Below, piece after piece: positions 51,880-55,563 of a stretch of DNA of 55,563 nucleotides; position 1 is the stretch's first letter; each line of letters starts with the position of its first letter. The notes under the pieces were generated by a model. It made no database searches and was not told the DNA's origin. It saw nothing but the letters and a program-made list of their open reading frames with translations. The stretch is from Anaerolineaceae bacterium (GTDB lineage Bacteria; Chloroflexota; Anaerolineae; Anaerolineales; Anaerolineaceae). Made by a program: the position numbers and the translations under genes. Where the stretch lies: contig PABH01000006.1 in NCBI GenBank assembly GCA_002702705.1, positions 1-55,563 of the forward strand. Reading direction: 5' to 3'.

Positions 51880-52513
51880 TTCCGCTCGGTTTCGTTACTG
51901 GTTGTAGTAAGTCTACATTTAACAAATGGTTCATACGAGCCGCTTTTGTAAACAGGTACGCTACATTATCTGGCCGAATTTCCGCATCTGAGTGAATTCT
52001 TTCTGATACTTGAATATCATATTGTTCCAATTGAGATATTTTTTCAGGATTGTTTGTAATAAGACGCACGGATAATACACCCAAATCTTTTAACATGGCG
52101 GCAGCTATACCGTAATCCCGTTCATCCGCTTCGTGACCTAACGCCAGATTGGCGTCCACTGTATCCAAACCGTTATCTTGCAAATTGTAAGCACGTAGTT
52201 TTTCCAACAATCCAATCCCACGTCCTTCCTGCCGTAGGTATAACACCACCCCTTCTCCAACTTCTTCTATTAATCGCATGGCATGCTGCAGCTGTTGCCC
52301 ACAATCGCAACGGTTAGAACCTAACAAATCGCCAGTTAAACATTCTGAATGGACACGCACTAACACATTATCTTTACCAAACACATCCCCTTTTACCAGA
52401 GCTAAATGCTCTTTATTGTCTTTGGGGCCCAGATACAAACACAATTGAAAATCACCATATTCAGTTGGCAGCCGGGTTTCAACATTTTTTTTGATATGAA
52501 TTGGTTTATTCAT
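51851..52513 (-). CDS. ribA: GTP cyclohydrolase II
   Basis: A 220-residue enzyme converting GTP to 2,5-diamino-6-ribosylamino-4(3H)-pyrimidinone 5'-phosphate, formate and diphosphate. Zinc ligands are C58, C69 and C71 (HSECLTGDLLGSNRCDCG), the LRQEGRGIGLLEKL segment binds phosphate, and LRAYNLQDNGLDTVDAN carries the catalytic region. The DHBP synthase domain found in bifunctional RibBA is absent. It is followed by a RibD-type reductase and not by ribE or ribH, so a dedicated route outside riboflavin is likely. It lies 38 bases after the small membrane protein gene. Confidence 0.95.
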   Translation of the reverse strand: MNKPIHIKKNVETRLPTEYGDFQLCLYLGPKDNKEHLALVKGDVFGKDNVLVRVHSECLTGDLLGSNRCDCGQQLQHAMRLIEEVGEGVVLYLRQEGRGIGLLEKLRAYNLQDNGLDTVDANLALGHEADERDYGIAAAMLKDLGVLSVRLITNNPEKISQLEQYDIQVSERIHSDAEIRPDNVAYLFTKAARMNHLLNVDLLQPVTKPSGNGFKRLTLG

Positions 52514-52551
52514 TTAAATTCTCCAATAATTTTTCATAAACGATCTGTACA

Positions 52552-52896
52552 TTACTTTTGTGAATCGATCACAAGTAAAAACACCAATAAAATTTCAATT
52601 AACTTATCCACATAACCGATGGTTGTATAGGGTTGACCAAGAAAAACCCATAAAATTATGGTCAACAAAGTGAACCCGATGAACAAGACTCGTATCCACA
52701 TTTTAAATGGCTGTAAAAAATCCCAGGGAAGCAAATATAAAGCAACCAATCCTAAATAGCCAAATCCATTCAGGGTGAACAATAAATCAATTTTTCCCAA
52801 TAGAACATTGAGATAAAAATGGATAAATGCAGTACCCAACGTCAATACCAAAATCATCCATTTTTTCCAACTCCATTCCAATTTCTTTGTATTCAT
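52552..52896 (-). CDS. Small four-helix membrane protein
   Basis: A 114-residue protein with four hydrophobic helices (about 12-32, 37-57, 66-86 and 96-112) and short charged termini. I do not recognise a named family. Its ATG overlaps the stop of the flippase-like gene by ATGA, and the next gene is ribA. It probably serves the membrane side of the cluster. Confidence 0.75.
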   Translation of the reverse strand: MNTKKLEWSWKKWMILVLTLGTAFIHFYLNVLLGKIDLLFTLNGFGYLGLVALYLLPWDFLQPFKMWIRVLFIGFTLLTIILWVFLGQPYTTIGYVDKLIEILLVFLLVIDSQK

Positions 52897-53912
52897 AATT
52901 CTTTTACCTCCAAATTGCGTGGTTTATACCAAAACCAACCGCCCAACATTAATCCAAAAACACCAAACAACACATCACGCAAACGAACGATAACAGCCAG
53001 CCCAATGCCCAAAGCTGCTGGCAAACCCAAAGCCTGCATTACCAATACTTGCCCAGCTTCCAATGCTCCTAATCCACCCGGGATAGGAGTTAAAAATGCC
53101 AACCGGGCCGCACTAATGACGGTAATAACCTCTACCCATGAACCCTGCCAACCCAAAAAAGACATCAGTAATCCATATTCCAGGATCATTAAACCCCATG
53201 TGAAAAAAGCCAGGCCAATCACTTTGAAAAAGATAAGTGGTTTTACACGCATGAAATCACGAATCTGAGATTCTGCTCGGAGGATTATTTCGGACTGGGT
53301 TTTAAAACGCAAGGGAAACCAACGGTTTTGTACATAGGAAATACCTGAAGAAAGAGGTGTTTTTCCGTACCATAATGCCAGTGTGTGGAGAAACGGTAAC
53401 AGTAATATAAACACAAATAAAAAGGCAAAATTGTTAAAACCGAGACTTGTTTTTAAACCGGCCTGAAGCACCACCGCCAAGCCTAAAAATAAGACCGTAA
53501 AATTAACCAACAGATCAATCAAACGATCCAGATATACACTTGCAAGACTGGTTTCGAGTGGCAAACCATCTTGTTTTAATAGACGGATTTGTGCGGGCTC
53601 ACCACCAAATTGAGGTCCCGGCGTAAAATAACTGATGCCAAATGAAACCAACCGATATGCGAACAAACGCTGCCATGAAACCTTTTCTGCCAGGCTATTT
53701 AGGATCAAACCCCAACGTTTACTGAATAAATAAAAAATGACCAGATTTAAAAACAAAATAAATATAATTTCCCACCCACTGAAATTACGAAAAATGGACT
53801 GCATTTCCACCCAATCCGTCTGGCGGAAAGACCAAAGAAGGAGTGGAAATATAATAGCCAGCAAGGTAAGAAAGGCTAAAAGCCGTTTTTTGGTTAACGA
53901 ATTAGCCTTCAT
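52893..53912 (-). CDS. LPG-synthase-TM/UPF0104-type flippase-like protein
   Basis: A 339-residue protein with about eight membrane helices. The conserved FTPGPQFGGEPAQIRLLKQDGLP and SVYLDRLIDLL, and the FLTPIPGGLGALEAGQ motif later, identify the lysylphosphatidylglycerol-synthetase TM family, also found in stand-alone lipid flippases. It lacks the soluble transferase domain. A role in moving the lipid-linked product across the membrane is plausible. ATG 53912 overlaps the end of the phosphatidyltransferase gene by eleven bases. Confidence 0.88.
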   Translation of the reverse strand: MKANSLTKKRLLAFLTLLAIIFPLLLWSFRQTDWVEMQSIFRNFSGWEIIFILFLNLVIFYLFSKRWGLILNSLAEKVSWQRLFAYRLVSFGISYFTPGPQFGGEPAQIRLLKQDGLPLETSLASVYLDRLIDLLVNFTVLFLGLAVVLQAGLKTSLGFNNFAFLFVFILLLPFLHTLALWYGKTPLSSGISYVQNRWFPLRFKTQSEIILRAESQIRDFMRVKPLIFFKVIGLAFFTWGLMILEYGLLMSFLGWQGSWVEVITVISAARLAFLTPIPGGLGALEAGQVLVMQALGLPAALGIGLAVIVRLRDVLFGVFGLMLGGWFWYKPRNLEVKEL

Positions 53913-55032
53913 CCGGTGCTGCTCCGATTCGTTGATAAAGAATAAAGTTTTCCGGCTGCCATATTGAAAAACGCCCGCTGCCAAGCCAAAAAACCATTAA
54001 ACTAAGCAACAGCAAAGCCCATTGCCAGGGATCAAGCGGATTGACACGTAAGGCGAAACCGGCAAATAACATCAAACCTAAGGCAGCAATACGAGCAGCT
54101 GTACCAGTTAAAACTAACAAAATACAGGCAGAAAATAAAATTAACTGAAACAATGGTCTAGTAGGAAAAAGAAGTAATAAGACCAAACCAACCGAAGCTA
54201 AAAGGAAACGTAAAACAAAAACCCAATTTTTGAATTCAACCCAAATGTGACTCTTCTTCTCTGTCGACCAACCGGAAACGGCCAAAAAATCAAGCAAAAA
54301 AAATAGCACAAAGGGGGTCAGAAAAAAATAAGCGCTTATATAGGTGGCTGGTGGGTTAAAAATCGGAAACAGAACAACTGCCAAAAAACCCATTTGTGCC
54401 CCAGCTAACCCCCGCCGAAAACGGCGCAGCGGCAGGTCATATACTGGCAAATGTTTTTGTTTTCGAATCCATATTCCAATTAAGAACAAATAACGTGCCA
54501 ATCCCACCAATAGAAAAACTAAGGGCACTTGACCCATATTTAAGGCGACCAGCGTAGCGATCAATATTCCCAGGCCATCCATATCCATATCCAGTTTTTC
54601 ACCAAGGATACTCGTTGTATGGGTCAACCGTGCGACAGCTCCGTCAATATAATCCAATAGGACGGCTGTCAGATATAATCCAGCTGGTAACCAGGCTAAC
54701 CAATTCTCGAATTTAGGCAGCAGCACAAAACCAGCTAAAAAGGCAAACATTGATCCCCGAATTAACGTGATCCAGTTAGCAGCACCAAAACCATATCGAA
54801 GTGGTTCCTGAGGTTTGGTCCTATTAAACGGTAAAAATTTCCATAACCTACCAAACTGCCAAAATAAAACCGGTGCGCTGGTTAAAAAATAAACCCATAA
54901 TTCCTGTCCAGATAAGGATATTAAAAGACCTAAACCAACCCATACCACGCTGGTTATCAAAACCCATCGCCCCCATTGTTGTTTCAGATGGGTTAAAGAT
55001 TGCGAATCTACCGGAACTATTTCTGTAATCAT
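53902..55032 (-). CDS. CDP-alcohol phosphatidyltransferase
   Basis: A 376-residue integral membrane enzyme with about ten helices. The complete family signature D127-x2-D130-G131-x2-A134-R135-x8-G144-x3-D148-x3-D152 is seen, so metal binding and catalysis should be intact. The family joins a CDP-linked alcohol to a hydroxyl acceptor, usually making a phospholipid. It is longer than PgsA-like members, with an additional C-terminal membrane region (about 220-376). It starts the operon. No ribosome site precedes ATG 55032, but an extended -10 box lies six bases upstream. Confidence 0.93.
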   Translation of the reverse strand: MITEIVPVDSQSLTHLKQQWGRWVLITSVVWVGLGLLISLSGQELWVYFLTSAPVLFWQFGRLWKFLPFNRTKPQEPLRYGFGAANWITLIRGSMFAFLAGFVLLPKFENWLAWLPAGLYLTAVLLDYIDGAVARLTHTTSILGEKLDMDMDGLGILIATLVALNMGQVPLVFLLVGLARYLFLIGIWIRKQKHLPVYDLPLRRFRRGLAGAQMGFLAVVLFPIFNPPATYISAYFFLTPFVLFFLLDFLAVSGWSTEKKSHIWVEFKNWVFVLRFLLASVGLVLLLLFPTRPLFQLILFSACILLVLTGTAARIAALGLMLFAGFALRVNPLDPWQWALLLLSLMVFWLGSGRFSIWQPENFILYQRIGAAPDEG

Positions 55033-55047
55033 ATTGGGATTTTAACA
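55033..55047 (-). promoter_or_regulatory. Extended -10 box six bases before ATG
   Basis: Minus strand TG-T-TAAAAT (55047-55039), six bases, then ATG 55032. This would start transcription of the nine-gene operon at the ATG. Confidence 0.5.
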
Positions 55048-55149
55048 AATCCAATACCAGAATAATGTTTTTTGCAAAACGTTTGTAGATATTATCAATC
55101 GTATTATTTAACATATTTAGTGAAAACACATACCAATTTCACACATAAT

Positions 55150-55195
55150 AATATCGTTTAACGAGTAGATCAAAGTCCTAACGTTAAACGATATT
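55150..55195. repeat. 14-bp perfect inverted repeat
   Basis: AATATCGTTTAACG (55150-55163) and CGTTAAACGATATT (55182-55195) are exact inverted copies with an 18-base spacer (32 bases start to start, about three turns). It is ~115-165 bases upstream of the operon start. Operator is possible; another short palindrome (TTAGTC/GACTAA, 55212-55229) lies beside it. Confidence 0.6.
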
Positions 55196-55291
55196 GTCAG
55201 ATGTTTTTAAATTAGTCTGTTTAGACTAAATCTCAGCTTGTAATCGAGTTTATCTAGGGTTGGTTATACAAGACTAGCGGAAAGTGAATTA

Positions 55292-55314
55292 CCGCTATGC
55301 TAAAAACATAGCGG
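55292..55314 (-). repeat. Hairpin at the tnpB 3' end (RE-like)
   Basis: CCGCTATG (55292-55299) and CATAGCGG (55307-55314) form an eight-base stem with a seven-base loop, overlapping the TnpB stop codon. Subterminal hairpins mark the right ends of IS200/IS605 elements, where TnpA recognises DNA and from which the guide RNA scaffold is read. A TTCAC at 55288-55284 (minus) may mark the end. Confidence 0.5.
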
Positions 55315-55563
55315 CTTCCGGTTTCAGCGAGGACTGCCAGCTTTTCAAGGCTGGTCTTACATCCTCTCCACCAGCGTAAGTTTGGGCGATTCCCGCCCTA
55401 CTTCGAGCCAAATTTTCGAGGTTAATTGCCGCGTTAAAATCGCGATCGTGGTGTACGCCACAAACAGGGCAGTCCCATTCACGCACACTGAGTTTGAGTT
55501 CCGGCAAAACATGATTGCAGTGCGAGCATGTCCGACTTGACGGGAAAAATCGGTCAACGACAA
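55295..55563 (-). CDS. TnpB (IS200/IS605) C-terminal fragment, edge-truncated
   Basis: About 89 codons are visible; the gene runs off the right edge, so the N-terminal RuvC parts are not seen. The reading frame gives VVDRFFPSSRTCSHC, then REWDCPVCGVHHDRDFNAAINL, the TnpB zinc ribbon (two CxxC pairs) and the last RuvC aspartate in HDRDxNAA. TnpB is an RNA-guided nuclease that promotes element retention. Whether it is intact or a decayed remnant cannot be judged. No tnpA is in the window. Confidence 0.88.
   Translation of the reverse strand, partial: VVDRFFPSSRTCSHCNHVLPELKLSVREWDCPVCGVHHDRDFNAAINLENLARSRAGIAQTYAGGEDVRPALKSWQSSLKPEAAMFLA

Noticed and set aside
51190-52513. Ordinary riboflavin biosynthesis operon
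   Set aside because: No ribE, ribH, DHBP synthase or deaminase is present and the neighbours are lipid and sugar enzymes.
52819-53268. 149-codon plus-strand ORF
   Set aside because: Antisense to the flippase-like gene with Asn/Pro-rich biased content and no ribosome site.
55357-55563. 68-codon ORF at the right edge
   Set aside because: It is the wrong frame of the TnpB gene; the zinc ribbon and RuvC motif lie in the other frame.

Overview
The window looks like the chromosome of a low-to-medium GC bacterium of the Chloroflexota, most likely an Anaerolineae relative. This is inferred from the gene mix: a 919-residue MalT-like LuxR regulator, a small 72-residue protein of a type common in that class, a BMP-family transporter with a UTRA GntR regulator, M32 carboxypeptidase, many lipoproteins and strong AGGAGG ribosome sites. 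No rRNA, tRNA or CRISPR array is visible. Almost all genes lie in tight minus-strand operons.

Left part (1-13.1 kb): an orphan small ORF; a PRC-barrel protein; a NapH-like membrane ferredoxin with an anchored partner; a divergent histidine kinase/response regulator pair followed by the ammonium transporter amt; a membrane MutS-like ATPase; a large C39-like/M23/SH3 peptidase; and a lipoprotein with an HExxH zinc motif.

Polyamine block (13.3-18.8 kb, minus): potD-potB-potC-[57-residue unknown]-potA-acetylpolyamine amidohydrolase. The leader of potD carries a candidate 20-codon upstream ORF overlapping a stem-loop. Next come a heterodimeric ABC exporter pair with one degenerate ATP site, a YhfC-type membrane lipoprotein, and a LuxR/MalT regulator followed by a 72-residue protein and a CAAX protease fused to a split-barrel (deazaflavin-reductase-like) domain.

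28.6-36.2 kb: M32 carboxypeptidase behind a consensus promoter, then a five-gene GntR/permease/permease/BMP lipoprotein/ATPase nucleoside-type uptake operon. 36.5-40.0 kb: a conserved three-gene surface-polymer module of a 59-residue membrane protein, a methyltransferase and a membrane sulfatase-like enzyme. 40.1-43.4 kb: aldo/keto reductase, GNAT acetyltransferase and SulP permease.

43.4-47.7 kb: two equal-length (594 residues) paralogous beta-helix lipoproteins flank gluconokinase. 47.8-55.0 kb holds the most intriguing locus: a nine-gene, mostly overlapping operon of CDP-alcohol phosphatidyltransferase, flippase-like protein, small membrane protein, GTP cyclohydrolase II, RibD-type reductase without deaminase, BchC-like dehydrogenase, a PTPS homologue with Glu in place of the catalytic Cys, a GT4 glycosyltransferase and a methyltransferase. 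I infer a pathway from GTP to a pyrimidine- or pterin-derived, possibly lipid-linked, glycosylated product; I know of no described system that matches. The right edge holds the 3' end of a TnpB (IS200/IS605) gene.

Four genes lacking Shine-Dalgarno sites (3372, 40935, 43383, 55032) share a TATAAT-like box exactly six bases before the ATG, suggesting leaderless transcription.
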